A stretch of 64,000 nucleotides of DNA. It comes from Haladaptatus caseinilyticus. Lineage in GTDB: Archaea; Halobacteriota; Halobacteria; Halobacteriales; Haladaptataceae. Below, piece after piece: positions 25,404 to 34,285 of this stretch. Within the stretch, counting starts at the first letter, position 1. Every line of letters begins with the position of its first letter. The translations under genes and the position numbers were made by a program. The stretch lies in the NCBI RefSeq assembly GCF_026248685.1, contig NZ_CP111036.1, positions 1,798,001 to 1,862,000 of the forward strand, written 5' to 3'. The notes under the pieces were generated by a model that was given only the letters and a program-made list of their open reading frames with translations, was not told the origin of the DNA and did not search any database.

Positions 25404-26617
25404 TCCCGCTCCTCCATGACCGTGACGACGGTCGTTCCGGCGTCGCCGCCGAGGTTGTGTGCGATACCGGTCGTCGCATCCTCGACTTGGCGTCGGCCGG
25501 TGGTTCCCCGAAGTTGCTCGGTCAACTCCACGATCTGTGCAGTCCCGGTCGCTCCGATGGGGTGCCCCTTTGCCTTGAGGCCACCGCTCGGATTTACAGG
25601 GAGTTCCCCGTCGACGTATGTTCGGCCGTCGGCCGCCGCCCGTGCACCGGTTCCGTCCTCGAACAGTCCGACCGCTTCGATGGCCAGAACCTCAGCGCCC
25701 GTGAAACAGTCGTGAACCTCGGCGAAATCGACATCCTCGGACGAGATCCCGGCTTGGTCGTACGCCTCCCGCGCGGCGTCGCGAGCGGACTGTGTCGCCG
25801 AAAGCGAGACCTTGTCGGCCAGCGGAACCGCGTCCGTTCGGTGCCCCACGCCGGTGACGTTCACCGGTTCTCCGTCGAAGTTCTCCGCCAGGTCGTCCGA
25901 GACGACGAGTACTGCGGACGCGCCGTCGGAGAACGGACAGCAGTCCATGAGGTGAAACGGGTCCGCGACGAGGGGGCTTTCGAGAACCGCCTCGGTCGTC
26001 GTGTCGCGGCCGAAATGCGCGTGAGGGTTGAACTGACCGTGGTAGTGGTTTTTGACGGCGACATCGGCGAGCTGTGCCTCGGTCGTACCGTGCTCGTGCA
26101 TGTGGCGTTTGGTGAGTAACGCGAACACGCCGGGGAAGGTCAGTCCCGCCGGTTGTTCGTACTGACGGTGGGCAGCGCTCGCGAATATTTTCGTCATCTC
26201 GCCGGTTCCGAGGCCGGTTTCGGGCGTACAGCGTTCCGCACCGCCAACCAAGGTAACGTCGTGAACTCCGCCTTCGACCGCCTGAACGGCGTGTTTGAAC
26301 GCGTTCGACGAGGTCGCACACGCGTCTTCGAATCGTTGGCAGGGAATTCCCTGCAGTCCGATGTGGGTCGCCAGTTTCGGCGCGAGATGCGTGTCGTCTT
26401 CGGCCTGTCCGCCCATCGCGTTGCCGAAGTAGAACGCATCGATTTCGTCGAGCGAGACGCCCGCGTCGTCGATCGCGAGAAACGCGGCGTCCGCGAACAG
26501 TTCCTCCAGCGGTTGGTCGTGTGGGCCAAAGTCGGTCATTCCAGCCCCGACGACGACAGCTCGTGGCACGACCGTTCGTTTCACGAAGGAGACTAATAAA
26601 CTGCCCTCCCTTTCCAT
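25400..26617 (-). CDS. Thiolase-family acyl-CoA acetyltransferase (SCPx type)
   Basis: The 405-residue protein has the thiolase fold: EDACATSSNAFKHAV with the nucleophilic Cys, a middle AEVHDCFTGAE, and NPSGGLKAKGHPIGATG with the active-site His. It belongs to the lipid-transfer/SCPx-like branch that pairs with DUF35 partners. It should catalyse acetoacetyl-CoA formation or thiolysis of short 3-ketoacyl-CoA. The true start may be some 10 codons inside, near VVPRAVVVGAGMTDFG, because the first residues look non-conserved. It is upstream of and overlapping the DUF35 gene. Confidence 0.85.
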   Translation of the reverse strand: MEREGSLLVSFVKRTVVPRAVVVGAGMTDFGPHDQPLEELFADAAFLAIDDAGVSLDEIDAFYFGNAMGGQAEDDTHLAPKLATHIGLQGIPCQRFEDACATSSNAFKHAVQAVEGGVHDVTLVGGAERCTPETGLGTGEMTKIFASAAHRQYEQPAGLTFPGVFALLTKRHMHEHGTTEAQLADVAVKNHYHGQFNPHAHFGRDTTTEAVLESPLVADPFHLMDCCPFSDGASAVLVVSDDLAENFDGEPVNVTGVGHRTDAVPLADKVSLSATQSARDAAREAYDQAGISSEDVDFAEVHDCFTGAEVLAIEAVGLFEDGTGARAAADGRTYVDGELPVNPSGGLKAKGHPIGATGTAQIVELTEQLRGTTGRRQVEDATTGIAHNLGGDAGTTVVTVMEERE

Positions 26618-26897
26618 CCCAGCAGCAATCGACCACTGCCGTATTCGTGAGGGCAGCGTCAGGCATCGGTTGAACTCCTCTCCAAAGCACGTAGCCGCTG
26701 CTTTCAGGGCGACGGTGAGCCCGTTCGAATCGCTATCTCCGCGGAGGGTTTCCGAAGCAGCGTTCTCGGGGGGCGGAATACCCGTGCGAGGATATATCGA
26801 TCGTCACACGAGCGCCGCTGACGTTGCAATCTATGACGATAGTTACCGATTCGTATTCGAATCATTACTAAATGGCCGCCCTCCGTCGTGCTATAGC

Positions 26898-27887
26898 ATG
26901 GCTTCACCGGGTACGGTACGGTTGTTGACCGCCCTCTGGGAGGGGTCGCTGGACGAGATTCGGCCTACGCTCGATGTCGATACGGGAGAGGTAACGTATC
27001 CCGACGCGACACAGCAGTTAGACGAGCAGGATGGAGAGACGTTCGAGGTGCTTGAAACGCTGGCGGAACGCGACCTCCTCTATCGTGAATTTCAGGAAAA
27101 GCAGTACATCTGCCCCCGGTGTGAGGCGAAAGGGATGCAGTACACTACGGCCTGTTCGACGTGCGAATCGCCGCAGACGATTCGCACGGACCGGTTTCGA
27201 CACCCCGACTGTGGATACGAAGGACTACGCGAGCAGTTCGTCGCCGAGAACGGCGTCGTCTGCCCCGACTGCGAAGCGCATTTGGAATCGTTGAAACACC
27301 TCGAATCGGACGCCGCTCACATCTGTGAGGACTGCGAGGAGGTTTTCGAAACTCCAAAACATCGTCTTCGGTGCCGGGAGTGCCTTTACGTAGCGCCGCC
27401 CCTGCAAACCATCGAACGAATCCTTTACCGGTATTACATAAGCGACCACGGTGCGCAGTGGGTCGAAGAGCAGTTGACCGCGCGTCAGTTGATGGTCGAG
27501 ATACTGGAAGCGCGAAAACTCGAAACGAGCATCGACACGACGGTGACGAACGGTGCGGGAGCGGAAACCCCGGTCCACGTCTCCGCACACGACGACCTGT
27601 TGGACGACCATGTCATCGCTGCGGTTCACGAACGCCCTGAGGAAGATGACGTTCGTGAACTGCAGTCGATCGCGTCCGATGCGAATGCGCGGGCAACACT
27701 TGTTACCACCTCGGGGGAAGTCGTCGGTGCCGATACTGCCGACGTTATCGCGGACGAGGGGATATCGGTCCTGCGTCTCACGAGAAACGACACGCTCCGA
27801 CGCGAGTACGAAATCGTCGAGAAAACCGACGCACGAAACTCGTTCGTCGGACGTATCGCGGATATTTTCAAGCCGCAGAACGGATAG
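26898..27887 (+). CDS. TackOD1-like zinc-ribbon signalling protein
   Basis: The 329-residue protein begins MASPGTVRL. I assign residues about 50-190 to a TackOD1-like (thaumarchaeal output domain) region with several zinc knuckles: YICPRCEAKGMQY, ACSTCESPQTIRT, FRHPDCGYEG, VVCPDCEAHLESL, HICEDCEEVFETP and LRCRECLYV. The C-terminal half (HVSAHDDLLDDHVIAAVHER, then a late DEGISVLRLTRND) looks like a receiver-like alpha/beta domain, reminiscent of GGDEF-type or response-regulator relatives. The earlier start at 26670 would add 76 residues without domain character. It is divergent from the thiolase gene. Family call moderate; a signal-output role is inferred from the domain name. Confidence 0.55.
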   Translation: MASPGTVRLLTALWEGSLDEIRPTLDVDTGEVTYPDATQQLDEQDGETFEVLETLAERDLLYREFQEKQYICPRCEAKGMQYTTACSTCESPQTIRTDRFRHPDCGYEGLREQFVAENGVVCPDCEAHLESLKHLESDAAHICEDCEEVFETPKHRLRCRECLYVAPPLQTIERILYRYYISDHGAQWVEEQLTARQLMVEILEARKLETSIDTTVTNGAGAETPVHVSAHDDLLDDHVIAAVHERPEEDDVRELQSIASDANARATLVTTSGEVVGADTADVIADEGISVLRLTRNDTLRREYEIVEKTDARNSFVGRIADIFKPQNG

Positions 27888-28020
27888 CTGTCTGCTGAGT
27901 ATTCGTTTCGTTTCCTGTGACACGTCTCACGATGGACCGACGGATTAGTGTTGGGTCAGTTCCTACCTGCGTTGTCGTGAACACGACCCCGTCTTCGAGG
28001 GACCCTCGGACCGTGTGATC

Positions 28021-28302
28021 ATGTTCAACAAACTCAACCCATTCAGCCGACGTACGACAGACGACCATCCGGAGTTCGACCAGGACCACCGCATCGAAAT
28101 CCACTGCCCGAAGACGATGGGACTGATAGCGACGGAGGATACGGACCCGGACGAGTGGGATTCGGACGTGGATGACGGTGAGGGGATCGCAACGTACGAC
28201 TGTCCGGAGTGTGGCGAGCAACATCGATATCTCTGGGGACCGCCTGTCCCCCTCAACGTAGACGAGGAGGAGTCGGAGCGATCGCTGTTCGACGGACTGT
28301 GA
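28021..28302 (+). CDS. Small acidic zinc-finger protein (93 aa)
   Basis: The 93-residue protein begins MFNKLNPFSRRTTDD. It has an isolated Cys earlier (IEIHCPKTMG) and a CPECGEQH knuckle with trailing His, so one zinc site is likely. The rest is acidic and ends RSLFDGL. A GTG six bases upstream is an alternative start. It lies in a run of small Cys-rich genes (26.9-29.1 kb). Function unknown. Confidence 0.5.
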   Translation: MFNKLNPFSRRTTDDHPEFDQDHRIEIHCPKTMGLIATEDTDPDEWDSDVDDGEGIATYDCPECGEQHRYLWGPPVPLNVDEEESERSLFDGL

Positions 28303-28329
28303 GGGCCTATCGATACCTGCTGCACCGAG

Positions 28330-28338
28330 GGCTTATAC
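28330..28338 (+). promoter_or_regulatory. TATA-like element before the zinc-ribbon membrane gene
   Basis: GCTTATACC lies such that transcription should begin near 28360. That is after the ATG at 28354 and before the ATG at 28381, and so favours the second start. Confidence 0.4.
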
Positions 28339-28380
28339 CCGCTCGCTCCCGAGATGACGTATGAACGGAGGGGTAGAATA

Positions 28381-28728
28381 ATGCGGGCGACACCCGGCCG
28401 AGGTCGGTTGTTTCGAATCCTTATCATTCTCATGGTTTTCTCACTCGGACGGCGACTGCTCGGCGGAAACGAGTTCGGAACCTCCCTCGGAGGGATCGGC
28501 GTAGACGGCACGGTACTCGCTGGGGTTGCGGTCGGCCTGCTCGTCATCGGCAGCGTGCTCGCGTTTCGAGCAGGTGTGCTGACGCGAGGGAACTCGTCGT
28601 CTCCGACGAACGTCGAAGCACCCGAAGACGGCTACGTGTGTCGATACTGCGGAACCAATCTTGAGCGCTTCCGTAACCGGTGCCCCTATTGTGAGACGCG
28701 TAACCCGGTGACGAACCCCGACGAATAG
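28381..28728 (+). CDS. Membrane protein with C-terminal zinc ribbon
   Basis: The 115-residue protein has two hydrophobic helices (LFRILIILMVFSLGRRLL and GTVLAGVAVGLLVIGSVLAF). Its C-terminal zinc ribbon has two knuckles (CRYCGTNLERFRN and CPYCETRNP). I start it at 28381 because GGAGGGG lies just upstream and the TATA box rules out 28354. The ribbon probably faces the cytoplasm. No family is recognised, but the arrangement is shared by the next gene, so the two are likely distant paralogues or members of one membrane zinc-ribbon group. Confidence 0.55.
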   Translation: MRATPGRGRLFRILIILMVFSLGRRLLGGNEFGTSLGGIGVDGTVLAGVAVGLLVIGSVLAFRAGVLTRGNSSSPTNVEAPEDGYVCRYCGTNLERFRNRCPYCETRNPVTNPDE

Positions 28729-28764
28729 CGCCCCATTTCAGTTCTGCGTTCTGACTTGTTTGAA

Positions 28765-28774
28765 AAGGAGGTGG
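28765..28774 (+). promoter_or_regulatory. Strong Shine-Dalgarno site
   Basis: AAGGAGGTGG ends 7 nt before the ATG at 28782. It is a near-perfect complement to the 16S rRNA 3' end. That is unusual here, where most genes appear leaderless, and it fixes the start of the downstream gene. Confidence 0.6.
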
Positions 28775-28781
28775 TTTTTAA

Positions 28782-29126
28782 ATGATTAAGGTGAATGAGT
28801 TGCTATCACATGCCATGGAGTTTGAGACCGTCTTTCGGGTACTCGTTGCCGGGGTACTCACCGTCGCGCCGACGGTGCTGTTCCTTGGATTATGGCGGGG
28901 GTTGATGGCGCTTCGTGACGACGATCTGGTCAATCGAACGATGAACGGCGAGTTCGGCCCGGTATCCGATTTACTCGTTCATCCCGACCGGTTCGCCTTT
29001 TCGGCGGGGAGCCATCGGTACACGACATCGAATCACGTTTCGGAGGGGGTTCGCTGTCGTTTCTGTGAGACGACGAATCCGAACTACGCCGACTACTGCG
29101 GGAACTGCTTGGAGAAATTCGGTTGA
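28782..29126 (+). CDS. Membrane protein with C-terminal zinc ribbon (second copy)
   Basis: The 114-residue protein has one or two hydrophobic segments near its start (FRVLVAGVLTVAPTVLFLGL) and a C-terminal zinc ribbon (CRFCETTNPNYADYCGNCLE). The final ribbon resembles the small DUF7577-type ribbons of haloarchaea, though this name is from memory. A strong Shine-Dalgarno site precedes it. It follows the related gene by 53 nt, so the two may be one transcript. It is convergent with the MscS gene. Function unknown. Confidence 0.6.
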   Translation: MIKVNELLSHAMEFETVFRVLVAGVLTVAPTVLFLGLWRGLMALRDDDLVNRTMNGEFGPVSDLLVHPDRFAFSAGSHRYTTSNHVSEGVRCRFCETTNPNYADYCGNCLEKFG

Positions 29127-29151
29127 TACTGTGTGTCGGTGAATCCGGAGG

Positions 29152-30303
29152 TCACTCTATTTGCCGTTCCCGTTCCCGACTGTCGATGAGGGGAAACCCG
29201 GCAGTTCCCTCCCGCGGCGACACCTCGTGTTGTGGGAACGGTATCTTGATTCCCTCCCGGTCGTAGGTGGTTTTCACTGCCGCGACGACCGCCGTGGTGG
29301 CGCGCCACTGCCGCCGACTGCTCGGTCGGTCTATCCAGAACCGAAGTTCGAGCAGGATGGCGGAATCGCCGAACCCCGTCAAAACGGCGCGTGGGGAGGG
29401 GACCTCTAAAACGTCGTCGAGGCCCGTCATCGTTCTCTCCGCGATCGCAATCGCTCGATAGGGGTCGGTCGAGTAGTCGATACCGACTTCGACTTCGAGT
29501 CGAAGTCGGCCTTTTCGCCCGTAGTTCGTGATGATGTTCGAGCCGACCACGTCGTTCGGGATGATGACGTACTTGCCGGAGAACGTCTCGATTCGCGTTG
29601 TAAACAGCGTGATGTCTGTGACGATTCCTTCCTCTCCCTCGTCGCCTTCGATAGGAATCCGTATCCAATCGCCGATTTCGAACGGGCGCGAGAACATGAG
29701 CGTGAATCCGGCGATCAGTGCGCTCAGAGTTTCGTTCGCGGCCAATCCGATGATGATGCCGAGGAATCCAGCCCCGATGAGGAACGCGCGAACGTCCACC
29801 CGCCAGACCCCGAGCAACAACAATCCGGCGAAGAGATAGACGCTGACTTCCGTCACTCGAGCGATAACCTCCCCTTGATGACTCGTAACTTGCCCGGTTC
29901 CAGTGGCGAAACGGTCGACGAGGCGAACGATCATCCCCGCACCGATGTAGGCCGCCGCGAGCACGCCGAAGGTAATTCCGAGACGAACGCCGGCAGACGT
30001 TAGTTTCGAGAACACGTCAACCCTCGGGGCCGGAGCGGCGGAGTCCGTCCAGAGTGCGAGCGTGTACTGCCCGATGAGAACCGCGGCGAGTCCACTCGTG
30101 GTGAGCAAGAGGACGTCCACGAGACGCGAGTCCATCCGTCGTTTCAACCGTGGTGCGATTTTCCACAGGACCCACGTAACGAACACGAGGACGACGAGCA
30201 GAAACGTCGAGAACAGTATTCGGGCGTCTGGAACCGGGAGTTGCTGAAGGAATCCGGGGAGCGGTACGGTCGGCATGGGAATCGATTCCGTCGGGGGCGA
30301 CAT
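29152..30303 (-). CDS. MscS-family mechanosensitive channel
   Basis: The 383-residue protein has four to five membrane helices (for example LFSTFLLVVLVFVTWVLW and LGITFGVLAAAYIGAGMIV). The MscS pore and beta domain follow: FLGIIIGLAANETLSALIAG, MFSRPFEIGDWIRI, GIVTDITLFTTRIETFSG and VIIPNDVVGSNIITNY. These define an MscS-type channel that opens on osmotic downshift. I start it at MSPPTESIP (30303); the frame is open 12 codons further but without signal character. Confidence 0.85.
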   Translation of the reverse strand: MSPPTESIPMPTVPLPGFLQQLPVPDARILFSTFLLVVLVFVTWVLWKIAPRLKRRMDSRLVDVLLLTTSGLAAVLIGQYTLALWTDSAAPAPRVDVFSKLTSAGVRLGITFGVLAAAYIGAGMIVRLVDRFATGTGQVTSHQGEVIARVTEVSVYLFAGLLLLGVWRVDVRAFLIGAGFLGIIIGLAANETLSALIAGFTLMFSRPFEIGDWIRIPIEGDEGEEGIVTDITLFTTRIETFSGKYVIIPNDVVGSNIITNYGRKGRLRLEVEVGIDYSTDPYRAIAIAERTMTGLDDVLEVPSPRAVLTGFGDSAILLELRFWIDRPSSRRQWRATTAVVAAVKTTYDREGIKIPFPQHEVSPREGTAGFPLIDSRERERQIE

Positions 30304-30443
30304 GCTATCGATGCAATGACAGCGTCTCGCAGTACCCACCTAGCGTATAGACTGCGATATGCTTTAGCATGGTGGAAGTTCTCCAAACCCGGGACAGTAC
30401 GAGCGTATTTCGCGACCCATGACGGTGTTCGAACGTGAGTTCG

Positions 30444-30845
30444 CTAGGGGTCCTTCATCCGAACAGCCCAGTCGTCGGTCTCGCGGAGGGAGCGCGGAAC
30501 GCCCATCGGGTCGGTTTCGTCGTGGAGATAAATCGTTCCGTCATCGACAGCGCCACGGCCAAGGTCGACGAACAATTGGGAGAGACCAGTTCGCCAGCGT
30601 TCATCGACCAGTTGTCGCCAGCAGGCCTCGAAGGCATCCTGTGGACTCGCAGTCGGGCCACCGCTCTCGCGCGCGAGTTCGAGACAGCAGTCGGGACAAC
30701 TGCGAACGGACACCGGTTCGCGGGGTGCGTGAATATGCCCGTCGAAGGTGACGACTGGCGTCTTCGGTTTCATCGTACCGTGTCGCTCACATACTGCGTC
30801 TTCGGGGTCAGTACCGATGTAGATCGGTCGTCGGTTCGGTGACAT
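30444..30845 (-). CDS. Haloarchaeal hypothetical protein with Cys pairs
   Basis: The 133-residue protein begins MSPNRRPIYIGTDPED. Cysteines at CERHG and CPDCCLEL suggest a possible metal site. An aromatic, acidic middle and C-terminus follow (FEACWRQLVDERWRTG). The upstream frame is open 14 codons, but the MSPNRRPIYIG start fits a small cytoplasmic protein better. No family recognised and no operon partner visible. Confidence 0.5.
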   Translation of the reverse strand: MSPNRRPIYIGTDPEDAVCERHGTMKPKTPVVTFDGHIHAPREPVSVRSCPDCCLELARESGGPTASPQDAFEACWRQLVDERWRTGLSQLFVDLGRGAVDDGTIYLHDETDPMGVPRSLRETDDWAVRMKDP

Positions 30846-31038
30846 GGTTGGAAATGGTGCTTTACCAACAACTGATTCGGCTATCAAACTACCGGCGAGA
30901 AAACCGTATAACGACCCGTTGTCGGACGCTCGAACGAGGGCGTGTCACCACATCACCCTGCATGTGAAAGTCGGAGGATTACATACGTAATCGTGCGGCA
31001 AATAGCTATTTCACACCGGTCGTGAAACGAACGTCCAT

Positions 31039-31470
31039 ATGAGCAACACCGACCTCAAGCAGGCGGTGCTCGACTCGGATCCGAACCAGTGGGTCACCGA
31101 CGGCGTGCCGGATTCGTTCACGCATCCCGACCGCGATATCTCGGTGAAACGAATCGGCGAGTGGTCGAACGTCTCAGCCCCGTGGGACGACTGGTCGGAC
31201 GATGATTCCCTCCAGCAGGCGACGTACCGCCTGTTCCACGACGACAGTCCATTCGACCAAGTGAGTTTTCTCGCTCTCGATGATGGTACCCTCCTTCCGA
31301 TGCCGGAGTATGGTCCTCCCACCGAAGACCCGGGCGTCCTGCCCGACGAGTTCGTCTTCTCCCTGAATCGGTACGAGGAAGCGCTCGGTAAAATCGCGTC
31401 CACGAACAACTTCGACGCGAAGCGCGAGGAAGTGGGCGTGCAGGTTCGCGACGAGCCGTTTCGGAGATGA
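31039..31470 (+). CDS. Hypothetical protein (143 aa)
   Basis: I do not recognise this 143-residue protein. It is acidic and aromatic (NVSAPWDDWSDDDSLQQATY, then FHDDSPFDQVSFLALDDG) with no signal peptide or membrane segment. Codon use is typical and the reading frame is clean. It sits alone between intergenic regions upstream of the acyl-CoA synthetase gene, convergent to it. Function unknown. Confidence 0.5.
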   Translation: MSNTDLKQAVLDSDPNQWVTDGVPDSFTHPDRDISVKRIGEWSNVSAPWDDWSDDDSLQQATYRLFHDDSPFDQVSFLALDDGTLLPMPEYGPPTEDPGVLPDEFVFSLNRYEEALGKIASTNNFDAKREEVGVQVRDEPFRR

Positions 31471-31598
31471 GCTGACGGGGTTGTTTTTGATACGACGTTC
31501 CGTTGTGGCGAAATCCGTCACATGACGCCGATGAGGGAATCCCACGTGGTTTCAACAACCACCTGTCTAACACGAACGGTACGCCAGTATCGTTCCGC

Positions 31599-33251
31599 CT
31601 ACTCCCCAGTCTGGTCGCGCAGTTCGGTGCGGCGTATCTTTCCGGTCACCGTCTTCGGCAACTCGTCCACGAACTCGACTTCGCGGGGGTATTCGTGTGC
31701 CGAAAGCTCCTCTTTGACGTGACGTTTGATGTCCTCGGCGAGGTCCGAACTGGGGTCTGTACCCTCGCTCGGGACGACGTAGGCTTTCACGATGTTCCCG
31801 CGTTCGGTGTGGGACTTCGGCACGACGGCGGATTCCGCGACGGCGGGATGTTCGCCGAGCGAACTTTCGACTTCGAACGGGCCGATTCGGTAGCCCGCAC
31901 TGATGATAACGTCGTCCGCCCGTCCTTCGAACCAGAAGTACCCGTCCTCATCTAAATGCCCCAAATCGCCGGAGAGATACCAATCGTTGACGAAACAGGC
32001 GTCGGTTTTCTCGGGTTTGTTCCAGTACTCCGCGAAGAAACATGGGTAGTCGCCTCGCTGCGCGATTTCTCCCGTCTCACCCGGCTCCAGCGGTTCCCCG
32101 GTTTCCGGGTCCACCACGGCAGCCTCGATACCCGGAAGCGGTTTGCCCATGCTTCCGGGACGGATCTCCATGGTCGGATAGTTATTTATTATCATGTTCC
32201 CCGTCTCCGTCTGGCCGTAGGTGTCGTGGATGGTGACGCCGAGGATATCCTCACCCCACGCGACCACGCCCGCGGAAAGCGGTTCGCCGATGGAGAGCGC
32301 GTGTCGCAGGTCGAGGGAGGCGTCCTCCAGAACCCGCTCGTTCTCGCGGAGCATCCGGTAGGCGGTCGGGACGCTGAACAGCACCGAAATCGGAAACTCA
32401 TCGAGCAATTCGGCCCACGTTTCCGGATCGAACTCGCCCTCGTACGTGAACAGACTCGCCCCCCAAAACCACGCCCCGAGCGTGTTGATGGGTCCGGTCA
32501 GCCACCCCAGGTCGCCGGTGGACCAGTACAGGTCGCCGGGTTGTAAATCGACCGCGAATCGCTGGGTCGCGGCGACGCCGGCAACCCAGCGATGTTTGTG
32601 GAGGACGCCTTTTGCCAGACCGGTCGTGCCGCTGGTGTAGTATAGCAGAGCGTCGTCCTCACCACCGGTTTCGACCGTTTCGAACACCGTACTCGCGTCT
32701 TCCATCGCCGCGTGATAGCTGATGTCGCCGCGCCGAATTCCAGTACCATCCCGGCTTACGACGACGACGTGTTCGACCGAAGGCGCGTCATCGAGTGCCT
32801 TCTCGATGGTCTCTCGGTTTTTCGACGTGGTGACGACGACTTTCGCATCGCAGTCGTCCAGTCGATAGGCGATGCCATCCGGTCCGAACCGTTCGTTTAC
32901 GCCTCCCCAAACGCCACCTGCCTTGAGGGTCCCGATAAGTGCGACGTAGTGTTCCGGTACCCGCGGCATGTAAGAGAAGACGCGGTCGCCCGTATCGACG
33001 AGGTCGGAGAGGACGTTTGCAAACCGGTTCGACTGCTCGGCGAGTTCCCAGAAGGTGAGCGTCTCGCGTTCGCCGTTTCTCCCGGCGTAATAGAGGGCGA
33101 CCTTCCCTCTATCGTTCGCGTGTCGGTCACAGACCTCGTGTGCGATGTTTAGCTCCCCCGGCGCGTTCCAGTCGGCTTCGTCAAAGATATCGTTCCAGTC
33201 GAACGTTTCCAGTTTTTCGTCATAATCGTGCAAATTGTGCACAGACATCAC
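31599..33251 (-). CDS. AMP-forming acyl-CoA synthetase (acetyl/propionyl-type)
   Basis: The 550-residue enzyme belongs to the ANL superfamily. It has the ATP site YYTSGTTGLAKGVLHKH, then DTYGQTETG, YLSGDLGHLDEDGYF (Asp that binds the ribose), GRADDVIISAGYRIGP, and near the C-terminus KTVTGKIRR with the catalytic Lys. At this length, with the NAPGELNIAHEVCDRH opening, it is close to short- or medium-chain ACS enzymes, which make acyl-CoA from acid, ATP and CoA. ATG codons at 33251 and 33248 are both possible. It is on its own transcript. Confidence 0.88.
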   Translation of the reverse strand: MMSVHNLHDYDEKLETFDWNDIFDEADWNAPGELNIAHEVCDRHANDRGKVALYYAGRNGERETLTFWELAEQSNRFANVLSDLVDTGDRVFSYMPRVPEHYVALIGTLKAGGVWGGVNERFGPDGIAYRLDDCDAKVVVTTSKNRETIEKALDDAPSVEHVVVVSRDGTGIRRGDISYHAAMEDASTVFETVETGGEDDALLYYTSGTTGLAKGVLHKHRWVAGVAATQRFAVDLQPGDLYWSTGDLGWLTGPINTLGAWFWGASLFTYEGEFDPETWAELLDEFPISVLFSVPTAYRMLRENERVLEDASLDLRHALSIGEPLSAGVVAWGEDILGVTIHDTYGQTETGNMIINNYPTMEIRPGSMGKPLPGIEAAVVDPETGEPLEPGETGEIAQRGDYPCFFAEYWNKPEKTDACFVNDWYLSGDLGHLDEDGYFWFEGRADDVIISAGYRIGPFEVESSLGEHPAVAESAVVPKSHTERGNIVKAYVVPSEGTDPSSDLAEDIKRHVKEELSAHEYPREVEFVDELPKTVTGKIRRTELRDQTGE

Positions 33252-33369
33252 ACAAACTATCGGGAACGGTGGATAAAGTCGTTATCACTGGTCGTTTAGA
33301 TGTCGTCTACTTCGACAGCTCTCGGCCCAGTACGTCAAAAACGGTTATTCGGCCGGGAATGCCGATCTT

Positions 33370-33702
33370 CTATGTCGTTTGGGTCCAGCGGCTCCCCCGT
33401 GAGAGTTCGTCGAGGTCGAACTCCGATTTCGGGACTTCACGATATCGTTCCCGTCCAACGGGCGTTTGGAGACGAACGAGGTAGGTATCGCCATCGGGGT
33501 CGTAGACGGAAAGCGTTCGCCGTGACCGTGAATCGGTCAGTTCTGTGGTAAGCGTTACAGTGTCGAGTCGCCGGAGATGGTCGCCGAGGTTCCAACTGAT
33601 CCGGCATCCACCCCCCATCGGTGGATGAGAACGGCGCTGGGACGACTGTGGATTTTCACTGGTTTTCAACGAGTCGGTTTGACGTTCCCCATGGCTACCC
33701 AT
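33370..33702 (-). CDS. Hypothetical protein (110 aa, uncertain start)
   Basis: A 110-residue protein from MGSHGERQTD has a plausible C-terminal fold (LRRLDTVTLTTELTDSRSRR, then DPDGDTYLVRLQTPVG). The upstream frame stays open to 33768. Nothing in it is recognised, the first half is low in complexity and the start is uncertain, so this is a weak gene call. Confidence 0.35.
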   Translation of the reverse strand: MGSHGERQTDSLKTSENPQSSQRRSHPPMGGGCRISWNLGDHLRRLDTVTLTTELTDSRSRRTLSVYDPDGDTYLVRLQTPVGRERYREVPKSEFDLDELSRGSRWTQTT

Positions 33703-33830
33703 AGCACATCCAACATCGACCCGGAACTTAAATGATGTAGATTCTTTCCCGTAATTCACGACTGTCACGAATACGTCGCCGACTCATCTCGCCGAACGAG
33801 GTTATAGCCGACGACGGCGTATGAGACGAT

Positions 33831-34175
33831 ATGGAACGTACGAATCGTGGAACCGACGCGAGCAGTGGCCGACTGGAGTCGCTGATTCGCCGCCTTCGAC
33901 GCGGTGATACCGTGACTGTCGGAACGGACACCGGATCGTTTCGGGAACCTCGCTCGTTTATCGTCGATAGAATCGCGGAGGAGCGGTCCGCACGCGACGA
34001 CGACGTGTACTATCGTGTTCACCTGCGCGGACCTCGGGGTGGTCACTACGTCATGATGCCGGAGAAGCCACAGGGAAAGGGTGCACACGAACCGCCCGAG
34101 TTGTTCTACCAACACCCGGACGACCACGACAAATGGGGCGACCCCGAAGAGGAGACGGAAGCATCGTTTACCTGA
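33831..34175 (+). CDS. Hypothetical haloarchaeal protein (114 aa)
   Basis: The 114-residue protein has a basic and polar N-terminus, then VTVGTDTGSFREPRSFIVD and YYRVHLRGPRGGHYVMMPEK, and an acidic tail. The repeated strand pattern and conserved-looking Gly/Tyr residues suggest a small beta-rich domain. It has no signal peptide. No family recognised. Confidence 0.5.
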   Translation: MERTNRGTDASSGRLESLIRRLRRGDTVTVGTDTGSFREPRSFIVDRIAEERSARDDDVYYRVHLRGPRGGHYVMMPEKPQGKGAHEPPELFYQHPDDHDKWGDPEEETEASFT

Positions 34176-34285
34176 TGGTCGAAGCGGGAACGAGAGCAAA
34201 ATCGCCGTAACCCCCTCGAAAGAGCGCGAGTGTCCCGAACGGGTCTCAGAAAAACAGCTGGAGTCGCTACGAGTGGGCGGACCTA

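Noticed and set aside
26670-26897. N-terminal extension of the TackOD1-like gene
   Set aside because: It is low-conservation-looking sequence in the divergent promoter region; the conserved-looking MASPGTVRL begins at 26898.
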